In this document: positions 34,652 through 43,408 of the stretch, one piece after another | Layout: each line of letters starts with the position of its first letter | How positions within the stretch are numbered: the first letter of the stretch is position 1 | DNA from: Lachnospiraceae bacterium | Lineage (GTDB): Bacteria > Bacillota > Clostridia > Lachnospirales > Lachnospiraceae | Reading direction: 5' to 3' | NCBI GenBank assembly: GCA_017428265.1 | Contig: JAFRRD010000045.1 | Location: 1-53,931 of the forward strand | DNA: 53,931 nt | Notes under the pieces: model-generated | The model's database searches: none | Told to the model about the DNA's origin: nothing | The model's input: the letters and a program-made list of their open reading frames with translations, nothing else | Translations under genes and position numbers: made by a program

Positions 34652-35926
34652 TTATTTCAAAAGAGACGGCAGTAAAAGCGTAAACTGCGGCCAGTATGTG
34701 ACAAGAAGAAGGTCAACCAATCCCAGCAGGAAGAATGGAATGCAGCGTTTGAAAGCGCCGGTTATACTAACCTTTCCTATCTTTGATCCGACTAAAATCG
34801 AAACTCCGACAGGCGGTGTGATTACACCCAGGTTAATATTTACGGAACAAATCATACCAAACTGCAACAAGTTCATTCCCATCGCCTTGATTAGATTCAG
34901 CATAAGAGGAACCATCATAACCAGGATAGCCGTTGAATCCATCAGACAGCCAAGGAACAAAAGAATAATGTTGATGATAATCAACGTCAGGAATTTACTG
35001 CTCGTCAGTGTCGTCATGAATTCCATAAACAACTGCGGCAAGCGCCCGGCGATGACTACGTAGGAAGAAGCTTTTGAGATTGCAATCAGTATCATGATTG
35101 CAGCTACAGAAACAGCAGAATTATATAAGGACTTCTTAAGTTGCTGGAATGTCATGGTCTTGTACACGAACATATTGACGATAACAGCATAGACTACTGA
35201 GATAGAAGCCGCTTCCGTAACCGTACAGATTCCAGCGAAAATTGTTCCCAGTACAAGGATTGGCATCAGAAGTGCCCAGATACTGCTTTTCAGTGTAGTC
35301 GCAACTTGTTTGCCGCTGGCTTTTTCCTGTTTGGGAAGGTTATGCTTCTTTCCATAATATAAACAGTAGACCAAAAACGCGACTGTCATTAACACAGCGG
35401 ACGAAATCGTAGCGATAAACAGCTTCTGAACCGAAGTATCCGTTAAGCTCGCGTAAACGATTAATACAATAGATGGAGGAACTATAGGTCCGAGTACTGA
35501 ACTGCAGATCGCCGTTGCGGAAGCAAACTCCTTGTCGTAACCGCTGTCTTCCATTGCAGGAATCGTCATGCCGCCGATAGCAGAGCAGGTCGCGACCGCA
35601 GATCCTGAGATTGCGCCGAATAAAGCCGAAGCCACGACAGTAACTGCGGAAAGTCCACCACGGACTCGTCCCATCAGAACGTTGGCTGTATCCAAGAGTT
35701 TCTTGGATATCCCGAAAGACATAACATTTCCAGCTAAAATAAACAGCGGGATTGAAAGCAATGCGCTGGAATTCAATCCAGCAATAGTTTTTTGAACAAC
35801 CACGAGCATCGGGAATCCGCCCGACGCCAAGCCAATCATCGTTGCAATGGCAATCGCAAGATAGATGGGCAGGCCAAGAATCGACAGACCAAAAAGAAGA
35901 ATAAATACAAGTAATCCAGGATTCAT
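34652..35926 (-). CDS. dctM: TRAP transporter large permease, module 1
   Basis: 424 aa, 11-12 hydrophobic segments, DctM family. Conserved GSAVATCSAIGG and GPIVPPS loops are present. It forms the Na+-coupled channel for an organic acid handed over by DctP. ATGA overlap with the DctQ gene, with a GGAGAGGAGG site. Confidence 0.92.
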   Translation of the reverse strand: MNPGLLVFILLFGLSILGLPIYLAIAIATMIGLASGGFPMLVVVQKTIAGLNSSALLSIPLFILAGNVMSFGISKKLLDTANVLMGRVRGGLSAVTVVASALFGAISGSAVATCSAIGGMTIPAMEDSGYDKEFASATAICSSVLGPIVPPSIVLIVYASLTDTSVQKLFIATISSAVLMTVAFLVYCLYYGKKHNLPKQEKASGKQVATTLKSSIWALLMPILVLGTIFAGICTVTEAASISVVYAVIVNMFVYKTMTFQQLKKSLYNSAVSVAAIMILIAISKASSYVVIAGRLPQLFMEFMTTLTSSKFLTLIIINIILLFLGCLMDSTAILVMMVPLMLNLIKAMGMNLLQFGMICSVNINLGVITPPVGVSILVGSKIGKVSITGAFKRCIPFFLLGLVDLLLVTYWPQFTLLLPSLLK

Positions 35927-36441
35927 TGTTCTGCCTCCTCTCCAGGAAGCTCCCCGTTATTTTTGAATTTAAGGAAATTGATTACAATATTTTCAAGTGA
36001 AAAGATTATCACAAGAACACACCCAATCGGGAATGACATATAAACATCCTTAATCGTAATCGGTAAAGTTGCCGACATTCCTGTTGCTAGCTTCAGCAGG
36101 TCCATCGCATATCGTAAAAAGAACACCATTACCCCAATCGCGATTATGGAAGTAACGGCGGTAAACAATGCCCGGAAGCGTTTGCTCATCATATTCAGTA
36201 TGACATCGACTTGCAAATGACTCTCCCGACGCACTGCAATACACAGACCGAACATAACACAGTAGATGCAGAAATAAACGGCCAGTTCTTCTGCCCATAC
36301 TAAAGAATGATGAAAAACGTATCGCAGAATCGACTGCGTGAACATAATAAGAACGATTCCAGAAAGAAGAACGATCACAAGGATCTTAACTATTTTTTCT
36401 AGGACATCCAGAATTCTTGAATACACTTTTAGAAATGCCAT
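35923..36441 (-). CDS. dctQ: TRAP transporter small permease, module 1
   Basis: 172 aa with four TM helices and the DctQ-type segment SLVWAEELAVYFCIY in the second helix region. Structural partner of DctM. Separated from the DctP gene by a 91-base gap that holds a hairpin. Confidence 0.9.
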   Translation of the reverse strand: MAFLKVYSRILDVLEKIVKILVIVLLSGIVLIMFTQSILRYVFHHSLVWAEELAVYFCIYCVMFGLCIAVRRESHLQVDVILNMMSKRFRALFTAVTSIIAIGVMVFFLRYAMDLLKLATGMSATLPITIKDVYMSFPIGCVLVIIFSLENIVINFLKFKNNGELPGEEAEQ

Positions 36442-36464
36442 CGCACTTGCTCCTTATAACTGTT

Positions 36465-36500
36465 GGCTGCACCGGTGGGTTTTCCCCAGCCGATGCAGCC
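36465..36500 (-). other. Hairpin between dctP and dctQ, module 1
   Basis: On the minus strand GGCTGCA..CGG..GGGG pairs with CCC.CCG.TGCAGCC over about 14 bp with small bulges. No T-run follows, so it is more likely an mRNA-stabilising or partial-termination element that favours DctP over DctQM. The other TRAP module has a hairpin at the same place. Confidence 0.5.
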
Positions 36501-36532
36501 TTTGCAGATTGAGTATTCCTGTGAAGATCCTC

Positions 36533-37585
36533 TTACTTCTTAGGATCAACTTCCTGGATCATCTTTACATATTCATCCAGATAAGGGAATTTTGCAGCAA
36601 AGAATCCGTCCATTGCAGCCATCCACTGGCTGACGTCTGTTTCGATAATCTCGCAACCGGCGTCAACGAACACCTGTTTCTTTTCCGCGGTCTGCTCGAT
36701 TGCCAGATCTGTCAGATACTTGCAAGCTTCTTCGGCAGCTTCTCTTAACGCCTTCTGATATTCAGCCGGCAGATTATTGAAATAAGTCTTGTCAAAGCCA
36801 AAGGAGTCTGTTCCATAAACATGGTTTGTTTCCGTCACATACTTGCAGCATTCATACATGGACAGACCGACAGAAGCACCATACGGATTCTCCTGACCTT
36901 CGCAAGTTCCCTGCTGAATCGCGGTAAAGGCTTCCGAAGCAGAGATCGGGGTAGGGGTTGCGCCGAGCCATGCCCAGGTCTCAATGTACATCGAAGAGGT
37001 CGGAACACGAAGCTTCAGGCCTTTAACATCTTCGACGGTTTTGATGGGCTTCGTCGTGGTCATGATACGCACGCCCTGAAGGCCGGCGCCGAGAAGAATC
37101 TTTCCGCTCTGTTCGCCGATCGCATCCAGAATCTTGCGGCCGACTTCACCTTCCCAAACCTTGCGGTAATGTTCGATGCCGGAATACAGATACGGCGCAG
37201 GGTTGATGTTGGCGATCTCACTCCATGCTGCATAGTTGTCAATGGGGTCAAAGACAATATTGCAGACGCCGGCAGCAAGGCCTTCGATGCATTCTGCGCT
37301 GGTGCCAAGCGCAGAATTCGGATACAGTTCTACGGTCACTTTGCCGTTCGTTTTCTGCGATACAAGTTCGGCAAACTTTTCACCTGCTGTATACACATAG
37401 TCCGAAGTGCCGCAGTTCATATGCATTTTCATCGTCATTTTCGGCAGATCGGTCTGGGTTTCGGCAGGCTTTTGGGTCTCTCCCTGGTTACCAGGGGCTT
37501 CGGTGGTCTGGACGGGCTTATTACCGCAGGCAACCAGCGAAAGGACCAGCAGTAATACCATCACAACACTGATGAGCTTTTTCAT
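36533..37585 (-). CDS. dctP: TRAP transporter substrate-binding lipoprotein, module 1
   Basis: 350 aa. Lipoprotein signal with lipobox LVAC (Cys about 20), short Thr/Glu linker, then the two-lobe DctP fold. The conserved segment ...VEDVKGLKLRVP carries the Arg that normally grips the carboxylate of the ligand. The ligand should therefore be a carboxylic acid; which one is unknown. 18 bases after amidase 2. Confidence 0.92.
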   Translation of the reverse strand: MKKLISVVMVLLLVLSLVACGNKPVQTTEAPGNQGETQKPAETQTDLPKMTMKMHMNCGTSDYVYTAGEKFAELVSQKTNGKVTVELYPNSALGTSAECIEGLAAGVCNIVFDPIDNYAAWSEIANINPAPYLYSGIEHYRKVWEGEVGRKILDAIGEQSGKILLGAGLQGVRIMTTTKPIKTVEDVKGLKLRVPTSSMYIETWAWLGATPTPISASEAFTAIQQGTCEGQENPYGASVGLSMYECCKYVTETNHVYGTDSFGFDKTYFNNLPAEYQKALREAAEEACKYLTDLAIEQTAEKKQVFVDAGCEIIETDVSQWMAAMDGFFAAKFPYLDEYVKMIQEVDPKK

Positions 37586-37603
37586 TTTTTTCCTCCTTAT
37601 TTT

Positions 37604-39094
37604 TTAGCCTTCCGGCTGATATTCATTGTTTCGAAACACAGGCATTCGGCCTGCGCCAGCCGCCTTTTCAAAAGAATATGCCATATGTATAAGCATCCCT
37701 TCAGAATAAGGTCGCGCCATAAATTCAATTCCCACGGGGACTCCTATGGGGGCGTCTGTGGATTTTTGTGAAAAACCGCCCGGAACTGTGATTGCGGGAA
37801 AACCGAGGACCGATGCGATGATTCCGTTTCGCCCTCTTTGCTGCCGACTTACGATTGGTTCTGGCAGAATCTGTTGATGCGGATATACAAAGCAGTCCAG
37901 TCTGTTCTCCGCCATGATTTTCAGCGTTAACAGCCGCAGTTCAGCCGCACGAGAAAGCCGCAGAAGATAGTCATAGTCTTTAAGCGGATCCGTCAGCGCA
38001 GCACATCTCATAAACTCATTTTCAACTGTTTCGTGAATTTTTCCGGTTTGAACCAGATCCGATACTGTTTTAACCGGACAATTTGATGTTGCTGTAAAGT
38101 ATTCTTCCAGCGTCGGCTTAAGTTCATAAAACTGTACGTCGCATTCGGTAAAGACCTTATTGCTGTCAAGTTGAGAAACGTCTATTTCTATGCATTCCGC
38201 TCCCATCGACTGAAGCACATTTTCTGTCTCCCGCATAACGCGAAGAACATCCTTGTCCTTTCCGTATACAGTTTTCAGCAGACCGATCTTTTTTCCGGAC
38301 AGACCGTTTTCCTGAGCAAATGCTACGTAGGAAGACTCTGTTCTTCCAATCTGTTCTGATGTTTTTTTATCTTGCCGGTCAAAGCCTTGGCAGATATCAA
38401 GCAACAGTGCTGCATCCGTTACATTCCTTGTAATTGGTCCAGCCGAATCCTGGGTAAAGGAGCAGGGAATGATTCCACTTCGGGAAAGAAGCCCTGTTGT
38501 GGGGCGCAAGCCTGTCAATCCGCAGGCGCTGGCAGGACTGCGAACCGAATTGGCGCTGTCGCTCCCAATTCCCGCCACAGCCATTCCAACAGCAACGGCA
38601 GCTGCTGTTCCGCCCGAAGAACCGCCGGGTGTTCTTGTCAAGTCATATGGGTTTTTCGTCTGACCGATCAGAGAACCGACCGTCAATCCCTGCCTTGCAA
38701 ATTCGGATAAATTCGCTTTACCTAAGATTATCGCACCTGCTTCTCTTAACTTTTTAACGATAAAAGCATCTTGAGATGGTCTGTTCTCCTTCAGCGATGC
38801 AGACCCGGCTGTCGTCGGCATATCTTTGGTATCGATATTATCTTTGAGAATGATTGGAATGCCATGCAAAAGAGACCGTCTCCCTTTTGTGCGGAATTCT
38901 TCATCTAAAGATTCCGATATCTCTTCTGCCTGTTTATTCACACATATCATTGAGTTTAGGCAGGGACCCTCATGATCAAAGTGTCGAATATTAGATAGAC
39001 AGGAGCGGACCAGTTCCGCAGAACTGATTATCCCATCATCCATCGCTCGAGCTATTTCCGGTATGCTTTTATCTGTCCAAACATAGTCGCTCAT
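37604..39094 (-). CDS. Amidase-signature family amidase, module 2
   Basis: 496 aa. Lys in HGIPIILKDN, cis-Ser in TPGGSSGGTAAA and nucleophile Ser in SANSVRSPASA keep the triad; the usual GGS before the nucleophile reads ANS. Distinct in length and sequence from the module 1 amidase, so the two probably have different substrates or are old paralogues. It ends 18 bases before the DctP gene of module 1. Confidence 0.88.
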   Translation of the reverse strand: MSDYVWTDKSIPEIARAMDDGIISSAELVRSCLSNIRHFDHEGPCLNSMICVNKQAEEISESLDEEFRTKGRRSLLHGIPIILKDNIDTKDMPTTAGSASLKENRPSQDAFIVKKLREAGAIILGKANLSEFARQGLTVGSLIGQTKNPYDLTRTPGGSSGGTAAAVAVGMAVAGIGSDSANSVRSPASACGLTGLRPTTGLLSRSGIIPCSFTQDSAGPITRNVTDAALLLDICQGFDRQDKKTSEQIGRTESSYVAFAQENGLSGKKIGLLKTVYGKDKDVLRVMRETENVLQSMGAECIEIDVSQLDSNKVFTECDVQFYELKPTLEEYFTATSNCPVKTVSDLVQTGKIHETVENEFMRCAALTDPLKDYDYLLRLSRAAELRLLTLKIMAENRLDCFVYPHQQILPEPIVSRQQRGRNGIIASVLGFPAITVPGGFSQKSTDAPIGVPVGIEFMARPYSEGMLIHMAYSFEKAAGAGRMPVFRNNEYQPEG

Positions 39095-39111
39095 CCTGCC
39101 GCGCTCCTATA

Positions 39112-40404
39112 CTAGTGCTTTATGCTCTCAATCAAGTTCGGAAGGAATTTGATGATAGGTTCACAGTATGTGAGCAGCAGGAGAACGGTAATCTCTGCGA
39201 TCAACATAGGAATGACCCGGCGCAGCATCTTCCCGAAATCAACTTTTGAAATATTGTCGACCACATATAGGCACATTCCGACAGGCGGTGTAATCAGACC
39301 GATGTTGATGTTCACAATAAAGATGATGCCCAGATAAATGGCGTCAACACCAACAGAAGCCATGATTGGGGCCAGAATCGGGGCTAAAATCAGAATAGCA
39401 GCATTCGTTTCCATAAAGCATCCCGCTATCAGCAGGATTATATTTACCAGCAACAGAAGAACGAATTTGCTGTTTGTAAACCCTAGAACAGCATCAGTCA
39501 GCATCTGCGGCACTCTAAGAGTTGCCAGAACCCACGACACGGCATTGGCTGTCGCAATTACGAATAAAATACCTGCTGAACTGATTGCGGAATCTTCTGC
39601 GATTTTGAAAAACTCTTTCAGCGTCATATCCCGGTAAAAAACCAGTTCCAGAAGGACTGCATATAGAACTGCGACTACCGCGGCTTCAGTAGGGGTAAAG
39701 ATTCCGCCGTAGATTCCACCCAAAATGATTAACGGCATCATCAACGCAGGAATCGCATGAATAAAGTTTTTAAACTTTTCTTTCGCCGACAGTTTCTCTC
39801 CGACAGGATAACCCTTCTTCTTCGCAGTGAAATAGCAGACGATCATCAGTGATATTCCTAACAGGACTCCTGGAATAACACCGGCCATAAACATAGTGGC
39901 GATTGAAGCGCCAGTTGTAGCGCAACAATATACAATCATTGGCACACTGGGAGGAATGATTGGCCCCATAACAGCCGAGCTGGCGACCAAGGCTGAACTA
40001 AAATCATCATCATAACCGAGTCTTGTCATGCTCGGAATCATCAGTGCGCCAATGCAGGCCGCTGTTGCAACAGCTGAGCCAGAAAGAGCAGCAAAAAACA
40101 TACAGGCTAATACCGCTACCATCCCCATGCCGCCTCGAACATGTCCTACGAGAGCATAAGCAAAATCAATGAGCTTCTTGGCAAAAATACCTCTGCTCAT
40201 AATCGACCCCGCGAAGATAAAAAACGGGATCGCCATTAGCGGAAAAGAATCCACACCGGAAGACATTCTCTGCACGATTGCGACCAGCGGCAGGTTTGTT
40301 TCCAGTTTTAATAATAGAGCCGACAACGCTCCCATAGAGAAACCGACGGGAACACCGATAATAATCAAAAGAATCAGTAAGATTGAAAACAGGAGAAACA
40401 ACAT
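39112..40404 (-). CDS. dctM: TRAP transporter large permease, module 2
   Basis: 430 aa, DctM family with 11-12 hydrophobic segments and the conserved GSAVATAACIGA and GPIIPPS loops. Only distantly similar to the module 1 permease (clearly below near-identity by eye). One base after the DctQ stop. Confidence 0.92.
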   Translation of the reverse strand: MLFLLFSILLILLIIIGVPVGFSMGALSALLLKLETNLPLVAIVQRMSSGVDSFPLMAIPFFIFAGSIMSRGIFAKKLIDFAYALVGHVRGGMGMVAVLACMFFAALSGSAVATAACIGALMIPSMTRLGYDDDFSSALVASSAVMGPIIPPSVPMIVYCCATTGASIATMFMAGVIPGVLLGISLMIVCYFTAKKKGYPVGEKLSAKEKFKNFIHAIPALMMPLIILGGIYGGIFTPTEAAVVAVLYAVLLELVFYRDMTLKEFFKIAEDSAISSAGILFVIATANAVSWVLATLRVPQMLTDAVLGFTNSKFVLLLLVNIILLIAGCFMETNAAILILAPILAPIMASVGVDAIYLGIIFIVNINIGLITPPVGMCLYVVDNISKVDFGKMLRRVIPMLIAEITVLLLLTYCEPIIKFLPNLIESIKH

Positions 40405-40405
40405 T

Positions 40406-40900
40406 TTACAGCTCCTCCTTTTCTTGATTTGTTTTTCTGCGTTCGCAGATCTTTGCTATGTATTTCCAACATAGATATATGATTGAGATTGCGCCGCCAA
40501 CAGGGATACTCAGATACACCAGCGAGGTCGGAATTCCGATGGCTGGCGTCGTCTGTTTCGATGTCGCTTTGACCAATTGTATGCCCTGATACAGAGAAAA
40601 CACCGAAAACGCCAGAAGCAGAAGATCTGTGAAGATCTTCATTCCTGTTGCTACGAGTTTAGGCATACGTGAAACGATATCGGTCATAGCGATATGCGTT
40701 CCCTTTTTTATAGCGTAGGCAGCACCGATAAAAGTGAGCCAGATCTGCAAATATCTGGCCGCCTCTTCTGACCATGCCAAAGACGATTTTATGACATAAC
40801 GGAACAGTACCTGAAGCAGCGCTATGATTGTCATGACGATCAGAGTTGTACCGAGAATAGCTCGGAGGATTTTATCAAATGTATTATCCTTTGATTCCAT
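40406..40900 (-). CDS. dctQ: TRAP transporter small permease, module 2
   Basis: 164 aa, four TM helices, DctQ signature SLAWSEEAARYLQIW. Partner of the DctM encoded next to it. Confidence 0.9.
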   Translation of the reverse strand: MESKDNTFDKILRAILGTTLIVMTIIALLQVLFRYVIKSSLAWSEEAARYLQIWLTFIGAAYAIKKGTHIAMTDIVSRMPKLVATGMKIFTDLLLLAFSVFSLYQGIQLVKATSKQTTPAIGIPTSLVYLSIPVGGAISIIYLCWKYIAKICERRKTNQEKEEL

Positions 40901-40926
40901 AGATATCCTCCCTCCTTTTTTCTTTT

Positions 40927-40959
40927 GGGGCGCCAGGATATGAATGCATCTGACGCCCC
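40927..40959 (-). other. Hairpin between dctP and dctQ, module 2
   Basis: GGGGCGTCAG / CTGGCGCCCC, a 10-bp stem with one G-T wobble, followed by AAAAG on the minus strand. Same position as the 36465-36500 hairpin; probably sets a DctP excess. Confidence 0.55.
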
Positions 40960-40979
40960 TGTAAAACAGATAAATGTGT

Positions 40980-41999
40980 TTATTTCACTGCACGAATCTT
41001 AGCAATCAGTTCTTCACCAAACTGTTTGGCATATTCGTCATACACAAACTTAGTCGCTTCCTGCCACACAGCAAGGTCGACTTCGTTGACTTCACAGCCA
41101 AGGGATTTCAACTGTTCAATACCTTCTTCATCTGCCTTAACGCAGAGACTCCGCTGATAATCTGCCGCTTTTTTCGCCTCTTCCTGAACGATTGCCTGGT
41201 TTTCAGGTGTGAGCTTGTTCCATGCCGCTGTCGAAATTGTCAGAGCAAAGGGATCCCAGACATGCCCCGTCAGAGAGCAGTACTTCTGAACTTCATAGAA
41301 CTTAGATGAAATGATGGTCACCAGCGGATTTTCCTGTCCGTCGACAGTCTTCTGCTGCATAGCCGTGAATAGTTCGCCAAAAGCCATCGGGGTCGGATTC
41401 GCGCCTAATCCTTTAAAGGTTGCAACAAGTGCAGGGATTTCCGGAGTACGAATCTTTAAGCCCTTCAGATCCTCCGGGGTGTAAATCGCTCTTTCCGAAT
41501 TGGTGATATGACGATAGCCGTTCTCATAGTAAGCAAGGATCTTGACCGGAGCTTTGCTTTCCATCATTGCGCTGATTTCCTTTCCGATATCACCGTCTAG
41601 GACTTTGTAGGCAGCTTCACGACTGTTAAACAGGAACGGGAGGAAGAACAGCTGCATGTTGTCATCATACACACGCATACCGCCTGTTCCGAGCAGGGCC
41701 ATCTCTACCGTGCCCAGGGTCATACCCTCTGCCAGGTCCTTTTCCCCGCCCAGCAGGCTGTTCGGTGCCAGCTGAACCTCGACCAGACCATTGGTTCTTT
41801 GGGCTACCGCATCGGCAAACTGCTTGCTAGCCAGATAGTTCGGATGCTCTTCGTTATTCGTAAAGCCGAGACGAAGCACGATTTTTTCCTGCTGGCCACC
41901 ATTCTGTGTTGCATTGGACGATTCCTTGTTACTCTTGCCGCACGCCGTTAGGGCAGCAAGCATCATCAATGCCATCAAAATCGCCACAATCTTTTTCAT
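40980..41999 (-). CDS. dctP: TRAP transporter substrate-binding lipoprotein, module 2
   Basis: 339 aa with lipobox LTAC (Cys about 20) and the DctP fold; EDLKGLKIRTPE provides the ligand Arg. Follows the Cys-rich protein gene by 46 bases. Confidence 0.92.
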   Translation of the reverse strand: MKKIVAILMALMMLAALTACGKSNKESSNATQNGGQQEKIVLRLGFTNNEEHPNYLASKQFADAVAQRTNGLVEVQLAPNSLLGGEKDLAEGMTLGTVEMALLGTGGMRVYDDNMQLFFLPFLFNSREAAYKVLDGDIGKEISAMMESKAPVKILAYYENGYRHITNSERAIYTPEDLKGLKIRTPEIPALVATFKGLGANPTPMAFGELFTAMQQKTVDGQENPLVTIISSKFYEVQKYCSLTGHVWDPFALTISTAAWNKLTPENQAIVQEEAKKAADYQRSLCVKADEEGIEQLKSLGCEVNEVDLAVWQEATKFVYDEYAKQFGEELIAKIRAVK

Positions 42000-42045
42000 T
42001 TTCTTTCCTCCTCTTTAATCGCCTCACAAGGCGTTAGATTCTGAA

Positions 42046-42678
42046 TTACTGTTTTGCCTCTGCCATAGCGCGGAACAATTCTGCCCCTCTGGTCGGATTG
42101 AACGCACCGCAGATACATAGTTTGCAGACCTCGTTTGATGCTTGTTCTGCAGTTTCAAAACCGCGACGGATACGGTTCACGTGATATAGAACCATATCAC
42201 CTGTAATCATACCGTGTCCACACATCGTCGTAATCTCCCGTTCCTTGTCGCCGGCCAGTTTCTCCCGCCGACCAAAAACACCGAGGGAAAGATTTACCGT
42301 ATGGACCTTAAGACCGACTTTATCGCAGCATTCTTTAACCTGATCCATCAAGCCGGAGACTACAACGCTCATTCCCAGGTCTTCTTTTTTCAATGCTTCG
42401 AGGAAGCCGATCAAACTCTCCGGATTATCAAAAACAACCAGGCAGACGCAGCCATCCGTTGTTTTGCGTACGATAGTGTCGTAATCGAACGCCGCCAGAG
42501 AGCCCGTGTTCTTATTTTCCCCGATGTTAACCGGTCCGAACTGACGCGCCAGTTCAAAATATCGTTGGAATTTCGGCCCTGAACCTTCCGTGTTGAAGCC
42601 CTGCGCCGCCATACTCAAGACAACATAATCGCCCTTGAGACTTTCTATAGTGCCTTCTCTGTGTAAAGTGTGTGACAT
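42046..42678 (-). CDS. Cysteine-rich protein of unknown function, partner of a ferredoxin-domain protein
   Basis: 210 aa, no signal or TM. Eight cysteines: C77/C79 (GCVCLV), C117/C118, C153 (MCGHGM), and C185, C188, C190 (VCKLCICGAFNPTRG). The last group looks like a metal or Fe-S site. The gene is 14 bases after the ferredoxin-domain gene, which suggests a redox pair. I do not recognise the family. The segment SMAAQGFNTEGSG and the CGHGMITGDM motif are distinctive search handles. Confidence 0.75.
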   Translation of the reverse strand: MSHTLHREGTIESLKGDYVVLSMAAQGFNTEGSGPKFQRYFELARQFGPVNIGENKNTGSLAAFDYDTIVRKTTDGCVCLVVFDNPESLIGFLEALKKEDLGMSVVVSGLMDQVKECCDKVGLKVHTVNLSLGVFGRREKLAGDKEREITTMCGHGMITGDMVLYHVNRIRRGFETAEQASNEVCKLCICGAFNPTRGAELFRAMAEAKQ

Positions 42679-42692
42679 GATCTTCCCCCTGT

Positions 42693-43394
42693 TTAATCAA
42701 CGTGGCCGAGACCAACATTATTTTTGGCGTTAGGTCTGTACCAGATACCTGCGGCATCAAGAATGTTTCTGGCGTCATTTGTTCCGTCCTCGTTATTGAC
42801 GCATACTACATCAAGACTAAAGACCGTATCGATATTATCCGCTTCTTCGATCACGGCTTCGACGCACTCTTGGAGTTTTTCGATGGGCACTGTTACTTCC
42901 ACAATACCGGAGATCACCCTCTCATCCAGAATTTCAGGATTGATCTTTCCGGTCTTGAGATCAACGATATAACTGGTAATAGGATTTCTTTCTTCAAACT
43001 CTGCTCCGTGTTCAGCCAAAGCCATAGAGATTTTTTCCAGATCACGCAACGTCGTAGAGACCTGCGGACGCCCCATTTCTACCGCAATACCGGCAAATCC
43101 TTTTTTATAGCGATGGGTTACGTCATTGGTTTTCATTTCCTCCGTTCCGCGACCGTTAACTCCTCTGTATACTGTCGTGACATCACTCATTTGAGAACGC
43201 ACCTGACGAGGCCATTCAAGCGGAACTTTTTCCAAGGCGTCTTGTGAACATACTGCTGCACGCTGGCAATTTGCACATTCAGTGCACATGTTTTGATCAA
43301 TCTCAGCCTTGCGATTTACAATCCGTATTGCACGAACAGGACAGTAAATTAGGCACCTGCCACAGCCGATACATTTGTCTTTGTTAACAATCAT
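42693..43394 (-). CDS. Ferredoxin-domain protein with uncharacterised C-terminal domain
   Basis: 233 aa from the ATG at 43394, which has AAAAGGAG before it; the frame upstream is the tail of abfD in another frame. Residues 1-55 hold two Fe-S clusters: C8, C11, C14, C18-Pro (typical [4Fe-4S]) and C37, C40, C43, C49 (longer last spacing). Residues about 80-233 form an alpha/beta domain without recognised family (RYKKGFAGIAVEMGRPQVS, then EVTVPIEKLQECVEAVIEEA). Probably carries electrons between ferredoxin/PFOR and the Cys-rich partner. Confidence 0.8.
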   Translation of the reverse strand: MIVNKDKCIGCGRCLIYCPVRAIRIVNRKAEIDQNMCTECANCQRAAVCSQDALEKVPLEWPRQVRSQMSDVTTVYRGVNGRGTEEMKTNDVTHRYKKGFAGIAVEMGRPQVSTTLRDLEKISMALAEHGAEFEERNPITSYIVDLKTGKINPEILDERVISGIVEVTVPIEKLQECVEAVIEEADNIDTVFSLDVVCVNNEDGTNDARNILDAAGIWYRPNAKNNVGLGHVD

Positions 43395-43408
43395 TTTTTC
43401 ACTCCTTT

